Source: Chaetorhynchus papuensis (taxonomy: Eukaryota > Chordata > Aves > Passeriformes > Rhipiduridae). Taken from it: a stretch of 64,000 nt of DNA. The translations under genes were made by a program, and so were the position numbers. Shown one piece after another: positions 1-12,172 of the stretch. Under the pieces are notes generated by a model. The model saw only the letters and a program-made list of their open reading frames with translations, ran no database searches and was not told the DNA's origin. Each line of letters opens with the position of its first letter. Within the stretch, counting starts at the first letter, position 1. Location: positions 70,901-134,900 of the forward strand of contig VWYX01000084.1 of NCBI GenBank assembly GCA_013396525.1. The letters are read 5' to 3'.

Positions 1-2144
1 TAGATTTCATTGCAGAGAAAAGTTTCAAGAAGGTGCATAAATAATGAATAAAATTATTTTGTTGCCAAAGATCAGGAAATCAAGCATGATCATATTTTTA
101 TAAAGTATTTATATTTGTTCTATATTAACATGCTCCTTAGGAGTGTTCAATTTATGATGCTTTCATACAGCACACTAGGCAGTCTACTACAGGTAGAGAG
201 GAAAGATGATCCACCTCAAGATAATTTTGCAAAACAAAATTTATTTGTAAGACTTAAATTTGCTGCCTTTCCAGGAAATTTTATCTCTATCATGGTTACA
301 ACATCCCTCCTAGACTGTCATTCTCATCATGCCTACCCAGCTGCACGGCAACTAAATTTGCTTAAGCAAGTGCCAATCTCCCCCGCTTCAGGGCCCTGCC
401 CTTGGCAGTTCAAGCTGCCAGGACATGGCAAACATCTGGCCATCCTTCATGCTGATCCCATTCCAAATGGGATGTGTATTAGACTGGTTAACAAACCAGA
501 TGTAATCTGTCCCTGGGATTTTTACACAGATTATATTGGAGCAGTGGTAACAGAAAAAATGTCCCTAATAAAAACCCAAGCTGGAAAAAACACCATTATG
601 TGGGTTGAAATGTTTTCATTGCAGATTTTTAAGAAAAATCGTGGGGATTTGGAGAGGCGGGGGAAAGTATTTGTGTTAGAGGAAAATCTTTTTTCATTAA
701 TGGGCTGAAAAATGAAATATTCTAGCGAAATACCAAATTCTGTACAGATTTTGTGAAAAATCTAGGCTTTCTGCCTGTTTTCTTTGTTCCCAGAACTTTA
801 GCTGGACTGCTTTTCCCATAATACAGAACTGCCGAGAAAACTTAAAAATCCTCTCTTGACAAGTTTAGTTAGAACTATTACTGACAAAATATGTGTTTTT
901 TGAAAAAAATGTGAAACTTCCTGAGAATTTTTTTTTTTGAGTCAGGGAAAGTTCAGGAATTGAGAACCCACCTCTCCATCAGTGGTGAAATAGCACTGTA
1001 AGTGGACAAAATTTGGAAAGATGTTTGTTTTTCTTTGGCTAGATGTTTGTCAGGAGTTGAAGAGGTTTATTGTTTAGTATCCATTTGAAATTTCATTAAC
1101 AGCTTTTAATACACTTTAGCCTTTTAAATAATTGCTTTCATAGTTTCTGATTTCTGTGGAAGACTACAATCTCTGCAGAGCTCACTGGCTTCTGATGCTG
1201 CTTGTTCTGTTAACCATGAATTATATAGCCAAACAATGCAATCCTAACCATTTCATTCTGATTCTGCTCCAGCTAATTAAATATTTGAGCATGCTTGGGC
1301 ATCTCCAGCTAACAGGGAAAGGTGTATTTCCTTCCAATACCACCTGCAGACCTACTCAGTCACAGTTAATGAATAGCTCCATTTGTCACTGTGCAGCATC
1401 TTCTTATTTCTTCTTTGCCTCACAACTTCCATCTCGGAAGATAGGTTATATTTCTTTCAGCTGTTTATTTTAATGGCTGCCATTAAGAGCTTTGGTAGCT
1501 TCCTTAGGCTCTGTCTGTAATCAGTGAAGAAAGGTTTCTCCAGAGAGTTGAATGGGAGCATTTGTATCAGGTGATGTTCAAAATGCTCTGGGTGAACCCT
1601 CTTCACTTTACTGTGGAAACTGAGTGGAATGAATACCCTGGAGAATAAAATGTTGTTATCAGTCTATTATTAAGCAATTTGCTTGAAGTTTTTTTGTTCC
1701 TCAATCCTATATTGAAAATCAGTTTGGAGGTTTGGTTTGTTTCTTGCTTTCATTTTTGTCTCCTGGCAAGCTCTTCTTCTTCTTTCAGTATTTCTGCTTC
1801 CTTGAAAGATGATTTGTCTGACCACATTTTTCCTTTAGCTCATATTCTATGCTAGTAAACCATTTTGAGACCACCTTTGTCACAACAAAGAACTGTTATG
1901 GGAAATGTCCATAATAGCTATGTCACAAAGCAAGCAGAACCATGGCGCTGATCCTAGTCATAACCTCAGTCAAAGTTGCTTTCTGGGAATACATCAAGAT
2001 CTTAGACACAAAACAGAAGCACTGGCAAGAAGACCTAATTACCTTTGGGTTGGGTTTGGGTTTTTTTTGGGATGGGACACTAGAAAGGATAATTCCAATT
2101 TCATCTCCTTCCTATAACACTGAAAATTATTATTAAAATCCTAA
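1..2144. other. AT-rich DNA without a recognised gene
   Basis: No exon, RNA gene or known repeat is recognised here. The one notable item is an open frame at 115-708 on the plus strand (197 codons), long for such AT-rich DNA. Its product has no visible domain, signal peptide or repeated motif. It lacks an obvious promoter, and no splice context was identified. I treat it as probably chance. Confidence 0.6.
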
Positions 2145-2358
2145 AGGCTGGGATCCAGATGGATCTAGACAGGTTTAAGAAGTGTGGTTATGGGAATTGC
2201 ATGCAGTTTAACCAGGCCAAGCTGAGGGTGCTGCCCCTGGGTTGGGATAAACCCTGGTATCAACACAGGCTGGGGGATGAACAGATGGAGAACAGCCCTG
2301 CCCAGAAGGACTTGGGGATGCTGGTGGATGAGAGGCTGGCCATGACCCAGCCGTGTTA
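2145..2358 (+). mobile_element. CR1 LINE fragment (3' part of the reverse transcriptase ORF)
   Basis: This piece matches the C-terminal part of the CR1 ORF2 protein, downstream of the catalytic core. In frame from 2159 the conceptual protein reads MDLDRFKKCG and later QKDLGMLVDERL, which fits the conserved CR1 pattern of a DLDRL-type helix followed by EKDLGVLVD. It is also GC-rich against an AT-rich background. Both ends are truncated: the 5' end begins in mid-ORF, and homology stops after the MTQPC residues where AT-rich host DNA resumes. The CR1 3' UTR and terminal octamers are absent, so this is an old broken copy. Family recognition is from memory; the subfamily is not determined. Confidence 0.88.
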
Positions 2359-4340
2359 TTCTCTGTATATTTTCTAGGAAAAAAATAATTTAATGTTTGT
2401 TACAATGTTTTGTATTTCCATATGTTCAGTCCAGATTATTCTATTTGTATCTAGCAAAAATCAAATTTATTAGAAAGGGAGATTTTACCAGGTATTTCAC
2501 ATCAAATATGACACTAAATCAGATTTGTCTACTATTCTCTCTCCAGTTTCCTGCTTTTTTCTTTCCTTGTTCGTTTTCCATCTCTCCTTGTCTCTTTGCG
2601 TCTTAGAAGGTCTGATGTGTTTTTCAATATCCACTCACGTGGATTTGGTTAGTCATATATGAATCTTAAAATAAAAAGGAAAGAGAAATAATTTTGGGAT
2701 TTTTTACAAATCACTGATAGTCACTCTTAGGCCACTTCTGTAGGTTGTTCAAACCTAGCAAAATTAGTGGAAGGTTTTATAACACTTTTGTATGTTGCCC
2801 ATAGAGGAAAATTTTGCCCGCTATTATCTCGGAGGTTATAGTGCCCTCTAGTGCTACAGTTCTAGTATTTTTTTTCCCCACTAGTTCTAACAGTGTAGAT
2901 TAATAAAATGAAGTAATACTCAGGGATGTAAACAGTGCCCAGGAAGGACGGGGGTACAGTAATAATCATGTGGCATAGTTATTCAAAACCACATGAGTGT
3001 TTATGAATTTAAGAGGCACTTTCCCACATACTGCTTTTGGATGACAAAGCCCTTGGCACATTTACTCTTACACAACTGCACGCAATGTCTAGGAAGCATT
3101 AGTCTCTGTCAGAGAGGCTAAGAGGTGTCTGACAAACCTGAGAAAAGGATTTGGCATATTCTTTTTTGCACCCCAGTATCTGGGAGGGAAAATATTGCAA
3201 CATTCTCAGTACCACAAACATTGCTTTGGATTGTTGCAGCTTTCTTTCATGCTGTTCACATGATGTCTGAAGGATGAGTTCAACAAGCATTTTAGAACTT
3301 TTTGTGTTAGCATCAGAGACTGGGGGGAAGCAAAGATGGACAAGGACAGATTAGAACAATATGGGAAGGAAACAGACTCACTGTCTGAAAGCAGAAAAAT
3401 AAAATACCTTTAAGAGGAAGACAGCTAAAATTCTGTTATCTTCTGCTTTAGGATTAACAGATTTTATGCAGTGAATGAAAAAGAAAGAAGGCCCATTTAT
3501 TCACATTTTCTGTTTAGGCACTGAGTTAGTGCTGCAAATCCTTCTTGTTACATATAGCCTTTGTAAATTTTGTCCAACTCTGCTGCATTGAACATTACAT
3601 GTATGCCTTCCTTTGGACTTTATATCACCATCAGTTAGCACAATGGCTTTGCATTGTGGTGCTTCTAACATTTCTCATTTTATAGTTAAACAACTTTGCT
3701 TGCAAAGAGTTTTGAAGGATGATGATGATTATTATTATTATTATTAATCATTCTTAATTTTCATTTATATGAGGATATTATTGTTAGCATTTTCATCCTA
3801 GAACCTTCTTTCCTAACTCTGTTATTAATTTTCCTAAAATTATTAAGAGTTATTCAATTGATTCTCTGAGTTCTTTTGTTTAGTTAGACTTTCTTTTTGA
3901 CTGGAAACATTTTGGTGATGGGTATACACTTTAGAAAATTAAATTATATTTCTCTCAGCCTGGAGGTTTCAGCTTTCTTTTGTTCACCAGCACAAGTAGA
4001 AAACTCTTACATTCACCATTTTAGCAATGATATTTTTGATGAATGACAGTTTGAAAGTTTGAGACTTCTGAATGTAGATTCTCAGGTCTCATTAATTAGT
4101 AGAGTTGCTTGGTTTAGATAGATAGCTTGAAATCAGAATTTATTTAGTTAAAGATTATTTCAAGCTGTGTTTTATCAAGAAACTAATGAGGAAATTTACC
4201 TAATATATGATATGTTTGTGTCCTGTGTATTTCTGTGATGCTGCACATGATGTCTTCAACATGACTAGGAGCTGGCTATCCAAATGTTATTAATGAACAG
4301 GAGAAAAGGGAAAAGAAAATTTTTGAAAAAAGGCAGGGAA
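2359..4340. other. AT-rich DNA without a recognised gene
   Basis: No coding exon or dispersed repeat was recognised in this stretch. It contains one short trinucleotide microsatellite, listed separately, and scattered T-rich runs. Confidence 0.55.
3718..3746. repeat. Compound microsatellite (GAT)4 to (ATT)6
   Basis: Four GAT units run directly into about six ATT units. This is a simple tandem repeat likely to vary in length between individuals. Confidence 0.9.
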
Positions 4341-4370
4341 GGCGCGGGAAGGGAAGGCGCGGGAAGGGAA
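4341..4370. repeat. 15-bp minisatellite, two exact visible copies
   Basis: The unit GGCGCGGGAAGGGAA occurs twice without mismatch at 4341-4355 and 4356-4370, and a partial related unit precedes it at 4332-4340. The array runs into the assembly gap, so its true length is unknown. The unit looks like GGGAA pentamers carrying an inserted GGCGC, and so is related to the AGGAA array on the far side of the gap. It brings CpG-containing sequence into an AT-rich region. Confidence 0.85.
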
Positions 4371-4835
4371 NNNNNNNNNNNNNNNNNNNNNNNNNNNNNN
4401 NNNNNNNNNNNNNNNNNNNNNNNNNNNNNNNNNNNNNNNNNNNNNNNNNNNNNNNNNNNNNNNNNNNNNNNNNNNNNNNNNNNNNNNNNNNNNNNNNNNN
4501 NNNNNNNNNNNNNNNNNNNNNNNNNNNNNNNNNNNNNNNNNNNNNNNNNNNNNNNNNNNNNNNNNNNNNNNNNNNNNNNNNNNNNNNNNNNNNNNNNNNN
4601 NNNNNNNNNNNNNNNNNNNNNNNNNNNNNNNNNNNNNNNNNNNNNNNNNNNNNNNNNNNNNNNNNNNNNNNNNNNNNNNNNNNNNNNNNNNNNNNNNNNN
4701 NNNNNNNNNNNNNNNNNNNNNNNNNNNNNNNNNNNNNNNNNNNNNNNNNNNNNNNNNNNNNNNNNNNNNNNNNNNNNNNNNNNNNNNNNNNNNNNNNNNN
4801 NNNNNNNNNNNNNNNNNNNNNNNNNNNNNNNNNNN
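4371..4835. other. Assembly gap (465 N)
   Basis: The gap lies between two purine-rich tandem arrays, so it most likely hides more of the same satellite. Open frames spanning it on either strand are artefacts. Whether 465 is a measured or an arbitrary gap length cannot be told from the sequence. Confidence 0.97.
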
Positions 4836-4930
4836 AGGAAAGGAAAGGAAAGGAAAGGAAAGGAAAGGAAAGGAAAGGAAAGGAAAGGAAAGGAAAGGAA
4901 AGGAAAGGAAAGGAAAGGAAAGGAAAGGAA
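4836..4930. repeat. (AGGAA)19 pentanucleotide satellite
   Basis: Nineteen uninterrupted AGGAA units follow the gap without a visible mismatch. All purines are on the plus strand and all pyrimidines on the minus strand, a composition that can form triplex DNA and often stalls polymerases, which fits the gap. The real array is probably longer than shown. Confidence 0.95.
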
Positions 4931-6869
4931 CCTCCTAACCCATCCCCCCTATATTTACACTGGTCTACTTTATCCTGTTTAATCTGTAGAGAATGCAAGG
5001 GGCCAGGTACTGCTCTGGGCCAAAGTGCTTTAAAGTTCAGTAGCTCAGCAGCCATACAGAACCAATACAAAGGTCACTTTCTACAAAAGCTTCTAGTTGT
5101 ATAAAGCCTACAATTCCAAACCAGTGCATGTAGTTTTACACTGTCCTGGAAGCAAGGACTATAACTGCTGTGTGTAGCAGTAACTAGACTTGTGTAAACC
5201 AGTGTACGTGGCAGCAGCACTTACATTTAAGGTATGCAATAGTTTTCCGTCTTGTTGGCAAAGCTGTATTAAAGACCTCCTTTGCACTCAACATTCAGTA
5301 GAGGGTTGAGGAAAATGTGCCTTGTTTATGTGCATTTCTTTTTAAGATTTATTTTCAGTTCTTCATTGTTCCTACTTTGTGGTATCTAATTTAATGCACT
5401 AGAGCTTCCCTGAGTACCATCTGACGGATTTCATTGCTGCTTTTGTAAGACACTGTGCCAGAAAATAACATCTGGTTTTAAATGACAGTGAATTAAGCCA
5501 ACTCTCTGATCTGAGTCCTGGGAGGCTAGAATATACAGCAGACAAGCCCTTTCCTTTTATGTATGTAGTGCAAAAGACATCTCTGTTTATTATTTGCTTT
5601 AGAAAAGCTATCAAAGTGTAAACACAAAGTGTAATAAAACAATTTAAAATAAAAATTTAAAAATGAAATATCTAAATGTCACAAAAGCTCTTAATAACCC
5701 AGTGGTGACAGGAACCATTTGTGGTATTACCAGGAAGTACTGTACCATGTACTTCAGCAACAGCTCAGTTTCCATGAGGCAGCATAGGAATAGGACACTG
5801 TAATTTGTCTCACCTACTTACATGCTGCTAAAGTAGCAAAATATCTGAGCCCCCAGTGTGTACAGAACCCGGAAGATGCCTGTAAGACCAGGTGAATTTT
5901 ACCTTATAGCTTAAAATCAGTCTTAGCTAAGCTTAATCAATATATAAAAGGCTTTATGAGCATAGATTTGCAACTCTGAACTTTTTGCCTCCCCATATGG
6001 CTGCTTGCAATTCTCCTCAAGGGGGTTCGATGCTGGTTTTGCTCTAAATGCTTCAGGCACTTCTCAGGAAATCTTGAAGGAATCAGCACAGTGGGATAAT
6101 CTTATCCTAGGACTAAAGTCAAGGTTTTTTCTTTTTTTGTTTCTCCTCCCTTCCTCTCCTGGTGGAAAACTAGAAAAAGAATTAGTTGGATTTGTGATGG
6201 AAATCCAGTTTTGGAGGCTGCAAATATTACTTTGAGAAGTATTTCATTAAAAAGAATATGACATGTGAGGGAATGCTGAGATTGCAATTTCTGGAAAATG
6301 TATTCTGGTGACTGTGGTAGAGAGATTTTCAAGTGAAAATCTAGAATAGCTGTTCTAAAATGGACAATAAAAATGAATAAATAGGGTTATAAATACAGTA
6401 GGCTTTGCTTGAATTTGCCACTACCACTGGAAAAGAGAGAAACAAACAGATTTTTCAAAAGGTTAGTTTCCCTACAACTCTGATTTACATAAGCATTTGA
6501 GTCTATTATAATGTTTTGAAGAACTTTGTGGTCTTGTGCGGTTGAATAGGTGCATTACTCTGAAGGAGGTCATGAAGCTTGTAAGAAGACTTTATGACAG
6601 CCATTATCAAGGAAATTCTTCATTGGTAAATGTGTACTATAGGACACAAGATGTTCCCCAACAGGCTGACAAATACAAAAGATATTCTACTCTTACAAAA
6701 CAAACCAACCAAAGCAAACAGCCAAACTAGAAAACAAACAAAAACCAAAAAGACCACTCTACTATGAGAACTCAAATTTTTAACTATTTGAAAGATATAT
6801 ATAGGTAGCAGTATTACAGATATTATAATAAACACTTCAGTTTAGGTAAACATGTCCCAGGTATTCACT
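4931..6869. other. AT-rich DNA without a recognised gene
   Basis: I see no recognisable exon, RNA gene or transposable element here. Short open frames occur on both strands but none has a visible domain. Confidence 0.55.
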
Positions 6870-7702
6870 TCGTGGTGGGTTGACACTGGCTGGATGCCAG
6901 GTACCCACCAAAGCCGCTCTGTCACACCCCTCTGCAACTGGGCAGGGAAGAAACAAAATGCTCATGAGCTGAGATAACGACAGGGAGAGATCATTCATTG
7001 ATGACTATTATGGGCAAAAAAGACTTGATTTGGGGAAATTAATTGAATTTATTACCAATGAAAATTAGAGCAGGATAATGAGAACTAAAAGAAATTTTAA
7101 AAACCCAACTTCCTCCCACCCTTCCCTCCTTCTCAGGCTCTACCTCCGCCCGCAGCAGTGCAGGGAGACAGGGAATGGGGGATGCAGTCAGTTCCTTACA
7201 TATTGTTTCTGCTTTTGCTCAGGGAGAGAAGTCCTTCTCCTGCTCCAGCCTGGGGACCCTCCCACAGCAGACATGGGCTCCCCTTCAGCACGGGCTTTCT
7301 GTGATCACTGCATTCACCTGCTCTGTCATGGGTCTCCTCCATGGGCTGCAGAGGCACAGCTGTTTCACCGTGGTCTGCACCACAGCTCTGGTGCCTACAG
7401 CACCTCCTGCCCCTCCTTCCTCACTGACCCTGGTGTCTGCAGAGTTGTTTCTCTTGCACATTTTCACTCCTCTCTACTTGGAGCACAGTTAAATCTGTGA
7501 AAGAACTTTTTTTGTCCTTCTTAAGTTTCACAGAGGCCTTACTACCTTCTCTGATGGTCTTGGCCTTGGCCAGCAGTGGGTCAGTCCTAGAGCTGGTTGG
7601 CATTGGCTCTGCCAGACATGGGGTAAGCTTCTGGCAGTTTCTCACAAAAGCTGCCCCTGTAGCCTCCCACACACCAAAACCTGGTCATGCAAACCCAATA
7701 CA
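6870..7702 (-). mobile_element. Endogenous retroviral LTR, copy A (nearly full length)
   Basis: This is a solo-type LTR of a family common in neoavian genomes, lying in reverse. On the plus strand it opens with CGTGGTGGGTTGAC and closes with CAAACCCAATACA, the two termini I associate with this family (expected ends TG and CA; the plus-strand start has mutated from TG to CG). Read on the minus strand, an AATAAA polyadenylation-type hexamer lies at 7053-7048, about 180 bp before the LTR end, which supports the minus orientation. The interior is GC-rich and carries the CCTCC and CCAGC-rich texture of the family. Open frames in this interval on both strands (for example 7078-7500) are not genes. 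No gag, pol or env sequence adjoins it, and no clear target-site duplication was found. Confidence 0.85.
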
Positions 7703-9853
7703 CACCCCAAATGTAAATTAAGCCAGAGTTTGTTAAGATTAGTCACAAATCTTGTGACTGTTTTTTCTGTTTTTTCTCTTTTTTCTACTGCTTTTTTCCT
7801 TTCATTCTCCCACTACCTTTACGTATGTGGAGAGATTGTCCATAGGAAAGAAATAGCATTTTAAAGAAAATACTTTTAGTTTGAGAATATGTATATAGCC
7901 CTGCTGAGCAGTTCAGTTGTTTAGAGTCCTCTTGCAGATTTATGTCTTCTACAGACTGGAAGGGTAATGTACTTATATTATCCTTCTAGTTTTAAATTTG
8001 TGAGTCAAAACTCTGTGGGAGACAATGACTAGCTCTGCACTGAATGCTGTGGGTTTAGTGACATCCAACAGTGTACTTATGGAGTAACTCCACTGAAGTC
8101 ATTATGTAAAGCCCACACGAGATAGATCTGCACATCTTTGAGTGTTATGTTTTATTATTCTCTTTTCTGTTTTATTATTCTAGATTTATGCAGACTATTT
8201 TTTGACAAGAAAATCCATACAGCCCTCTTTAAGTACTTTGCTCCATACTCTGCAGCAGAGAAAATGAGAACAAGTGGAAGTAACAATCAGGCATTTGTAC
8301 CAATTCAGAGGCTAAGATACTAAGATACTAAGGTCTGTACCTTGTTGACTAGGATAGAGAGAAACCAATTTGTCAAAAATTCTGAGTATTCCAGCTTTAT
8401 TTATACTGCTTTAATTGCACTGTGCAGATTCGTTGGTAGTTTTTGCTGCGGTACATTTCTCAACTCCATGAAGAAACTTTTTCACCTAGCCAGACTAATG
8501 GACCAGTAAATATTGTTAATGACTGTTCTACATTCCCCATTGCAAAGCAACTGAAACATACGAGCTAATATGAAAAATAAAGATTAAAAACACAAACAAT
8601 TAATCATTTGCTTCAGCCTTTTGCCAATCTATAAATGCTTTCTTCACGCTGCTTTAAAAAGAAATCTGAGGCCAGAAGCTTTTCCAATCAGTGTTCAAGC
8701 TTCTCCCACATTTGTTCAGTTTTTGACTTTGGCTATTGGGCATTTTTCTAATCTTAATTTTTGTAAAAATGTGGTAATTTATTGGCAGAGGGACTTCATG
8801 AAATACGTGCTTTGGAGTCAGAAGTGTGGATTTTCACAGGACTATATCCATACGAGCACAAAGCCACAATAATACATAAGTGATCTATCTGATGACTACT
8901 ATCACTGCTTGAATATCAGGTTCTCAGTATAAACTATGCAAGACTTAGTTTGCTCCATCCCTGTTCCCTAAGTTCTGAGAAAGGCTGAAGGCAGAATGGG
9001 ACTGGCTGGGTGGATGAGAAGACTTGCAATACACACTTGGATTTGCAGGGCGATTCAAGACAGACATTTCCCTTGGGTATAGTGGTTCTGCATTCTTTCA
9101 AACTATTCACATCATCCCAGAGGCTGAGAGGAACAAAGGAACATTGTTTTCTGATGAAATTAAATATAAAACTCATCTGAGATTCTGAAGACAAAAACTT
9201 CTTACACCATAATTTAAGTATAATATGTATCTATATGCTTTTGCCTCTATAGTCTTGAGGCAAGCAGATACATGTCATATTTCAATGTAAAAAAAAGTCC
9301 CATTTCAATAAAAGGTAGTTGTTTCCTAAATTTTTCTGGGCATAGAAACTACCAAATCAAACAAACTTTTCCATTCAGATATTTCTACCATGTCTCTGTT
9401 AAGCTTTGAAAAACATAATATTAATTTCATTGTCTCTATCATTCAGACTGTGTAAATAGAACAATATTTCGGCTATGCATTTTATTTTTGCAGTGCTACA
9501 TAATAGGTCTTACTGGGGATGTAAATCAGTCGCAATGCATCAAGAGGTCAGCAACGGAAGCCTTGGAGAGGCAGGAAACTTGCTCTGTGCTGACTTGCTC
9601 TGTTCCCTGCTAACATTGTGGCAAATACAGAAAAGAGGAGAAGCAAAGTTGAAAATGATATTATGTAGAAGGCCTAAGTAGTTCTCATTTTGCTTTGGTA
9701 AGAGGTAAATTTCAGTTAAACTTTGTATTTATTATTTTTTTAATTATCCTAACAGAGAGAGGACACTAGATGTTGTTGCATGTTAATTGTCTAAAATCAA
9801 AGCAGGAAATCGCAGTACGTGACTTTTGACATGTTATAGAAAAAGATAAGAAC
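7703..9853. other. Spacer between two same-family LTRs
   Basis: This 2.15-kb stretch looks like ordinary AT-rich host DNA and not a retroviral interior. There is no gag, protease or polymerase reading frame in either direction and no primer-binding site beside copy B. Minor tandem duplications are present: about 1.7 copies of a 20-bp unit at 8148-8181, and an 8-bp CTAAGATA unit repeated at 8312-8332. A short hairpin with 8-bp arms lies at 7741-7759. Confidence 0.65.
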
Positions 9854-10695
9854 TAGTGGTGAGTTAAATTTGCTGGTCTACCAGGTGCCCACCAAGCCAC
9901 TCTATCACTCCCCCTCCTTAACAGGGGAGAAGATAAACTGAGTTAGGACATGGGGATAATTTGCCTATTAATGTCATGGGCAAAACAGACTTAGGGAAGA
10001 TGAATTTAATTTATTGCCAAGATAAGTTTAACAGAGTACAATAACGGGAAATAGGAACAACTCAGAAAACATGTTCCTTCTACCCGCACCTTTTTCTCAG
10101 AATCAACTTTGCTATGAATATTTCCACCTCCTCCCCTCCATCAGTGTAGGGAAATGAGAAATGAAGGTTGCAGTCAGTTCATAACAATTCATCTCTGCCA
10201 TGTTTTCCTCTGCATGTTCCCCTGTTCCATCATAGGTTCCCTCTCACTGAACACAGTTCTTCTGTGTACTTCTTCTTCTTCTTGTGTGGGTCCTTCCCAC
10301 AGGATGCACTCCTTCAGGAACACTGCTCCAGCATGAGTTCCCAAAAGGGTCACAGTCCTGCCAGGACCCTCCCTGCCCCAGCATGGTCTCTCCACATACT
10401 GGAACTTCTTTCAGCTTACATCCACCTACTCCATGTGGCATGTGGTCCTCCACAAGCTATGGTTGGATGTCTGCTCTACCGTGGACCTCCAGGGGCTACG
10501 CAATTCAGCCTGCATCCCCACGGTCTTCTCTACAGGTTTGCTCTGGCAGCTGCAGCACCTCTTTTCCCTCTTCTTCACTGACCCTGCTGTCTGCAAAGTT
10601 GTTCCTCTTACATTTGCTCACTCCTCTTTCCCAGACGCTGTTGGGCAGCATTGTTTACCCTTTCTTAAACATGTTACTACAGAATTGGTACCAAT
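9854..10695 (-). mobile_element. Endogenous retroviral LTR, copy B (truncated)
   Basis: This is the same family and orientation as the LTR at 6870-7702. Matching blocks include CCAGGTGCCCACCAAGCCAC near the start, a shared segment around the minus-strand AATAAA (10015-10010), and the block beginning CACTGACCCTG near 10577, which parallels 7423. On its high-coordinate side (the U3 start in minus orientation) it appears to lose about 150 bp relative to the other copy, and it ends near a GGTACC that aligns with TACTACC at about 7540. It has diverged by many substitutions and some indels, so the insertion is old. Open frames within it (for example 10168-10581) have no viral protein domain. The truncated end is approximate. 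Confidence 0.82.
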
Positions 10696-12060
10696 ACATA
10701 TAAACGCATATAAACACATACATACCCACAAAAAACAGTCCCTTGTAGGGCAAGTTGTATGTGATAGATTCCTTTTGTTTGTTCAGTACAGTGAAGTGGA
10801 TCTTTTAAACCCAAAACTTTTCTGCACAAACGGATATTTTAAACTCAAAACTTGTCTAGAATTCTCTGAATAAAATTTGCTTCAGTTGCATTCTGGAAAG
10901 ATTAGATGTTATCCAACACATGACTCTTTCAACCCAGTCAGAAATCCCAGTATTATTTGTGTATTCGCACTCTTAAAATCTTCATGCTAGTAACATCCTA
11001 TTCCTTTTTGTTACCACTAATATATATCCTGAATTAAGTATTTATCCTAAATTAAACCAGGTCAAAGAAGCTTATAGAAATTCTGTTGTCTTCTAACATG
11101 GAAGTGTTGAGTGGCTGAAAAATATTACTTTCACTAAAAATAGACTTGTAGAATTCTTCTAAACGTCAACTTTGAACAGTTTAGTCTTTTTTTTTTGAAG
11201 GTCATTTATCTGTACTAAAGATAGCCTTACTGATGTCTCACGATACTCTACAGAACTGAAAAAAAGGATGATGATACAAATATGAAAAGGAGGAAAAAAA
11301 ATCCACAGTTAAATAAATTTATTTACATAACTATTATGCTTTCCTGAAACCCAGCCAGCTAAGAGAGGTCTTCAAAAGTCACCATTACCTGCCATTTGTG
11401 GTTTTGTATCCCCACAACAGGGTATTTAGGGATTAGGTGATAAATCACCATGTTATCGGATTTGGTAGTGCAGGGCAAGAGCAAGGAAGAAGGCGTCTGA
11501 AGCCCCAGGGGTGAGTTTCTACTCAACAGATATTCTGTTCAGGAAGGAAGATGTATGTTCCGAATCTACACTCATTTCAGAGAAAAACAAGCCTAAGGAT
11601 GGGTCTTGTCAAAAAAATATGTTCCATCCCCTGAGGAGGTGTGTGAAAAATCTTGAGAGTTAGCTTAATTTGACAACCTTCTAAATTGAAGAGAGTACAG
11701 GAAAAATATAAAGGCGAGTAACACTTTCCTAGATATAAGAGCGTGTGGTAGCTATTGTCCTATACTATTGCTAAATACAACAGCTGTTTGGTTTTTTGTG
11801 GGGTTTTTGTTTTTTTTTTAATGAGGATTTTTTTTGCAACATTTACATTGGCATTTATCTAATGATAAGTGATTTAGGGGGCCACTGATAAAATTCAGTC
11901 TTTCACATTCTTTAGGCATCAGGAATGCTCAAGTGAAGAATGGGCACAAAATGAGAATTCTATAGAAGTTAACAGTATTTTTCTATAAATTCCTAGGCAA
12001 GTGTATCTTGATGTCTGGGTGCAGGGATGAAGACACATGAAGGAGAAAATACTGCTCAAT
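10696..12060. other. AT-rich DNA without a recognised gene
   Basis: No exon or dispersed repeat was recognised. A T-rich run with scattered G lies near 11787-11821. Confidence 0.55.
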
Positions 12061-12172
12061 CTTTTTTGTTTATTTATTTGTTTGAGGTTTTTTGTGGGGT
12101 CTTTTGGTGGGTTTTGGAGTGGGGGACTAGCTGGTTGGTTTGGTTTGATTTGGTTTGTTTATTTGGTTTTTT
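12061..12172. repeat. G/T-rich low-complexity tract
   Basis: This segment is almost entirely G and T on the plus strand, with many TTTG, GGTTT and TGGTTTGG words and short G runs. It is not a perfect tandem repeat. The strand asymmetry is strong, and the C/A-rich complement could reflect an old degraded microsatellite. Confidence 0.8.

Noticed and set aside
4276..5070. Long open frames on both strands across the satellite
   Set aside because: They exist only because the 465 N bases are read as open and because AGGAA repeats lack stops in some frames.
7078..7500. Overlapping open frames of 60-140 codons
   Set aside because: They lie inside LTR copy A; its GC-rich, stop-poor sequence gives spurious frames and no retroviral protein motif is present.
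6870..10695. A complete small provirus bounded by LTR A and LTR B
   Set aside because: No gag, pol, primer-binding site or polypurine tract was found in the spacer.
10154..10873. Several overlapping open frames of 60-146 codons
   Set aside because: They lie in, or run off, LTR copy B and carry no domain.
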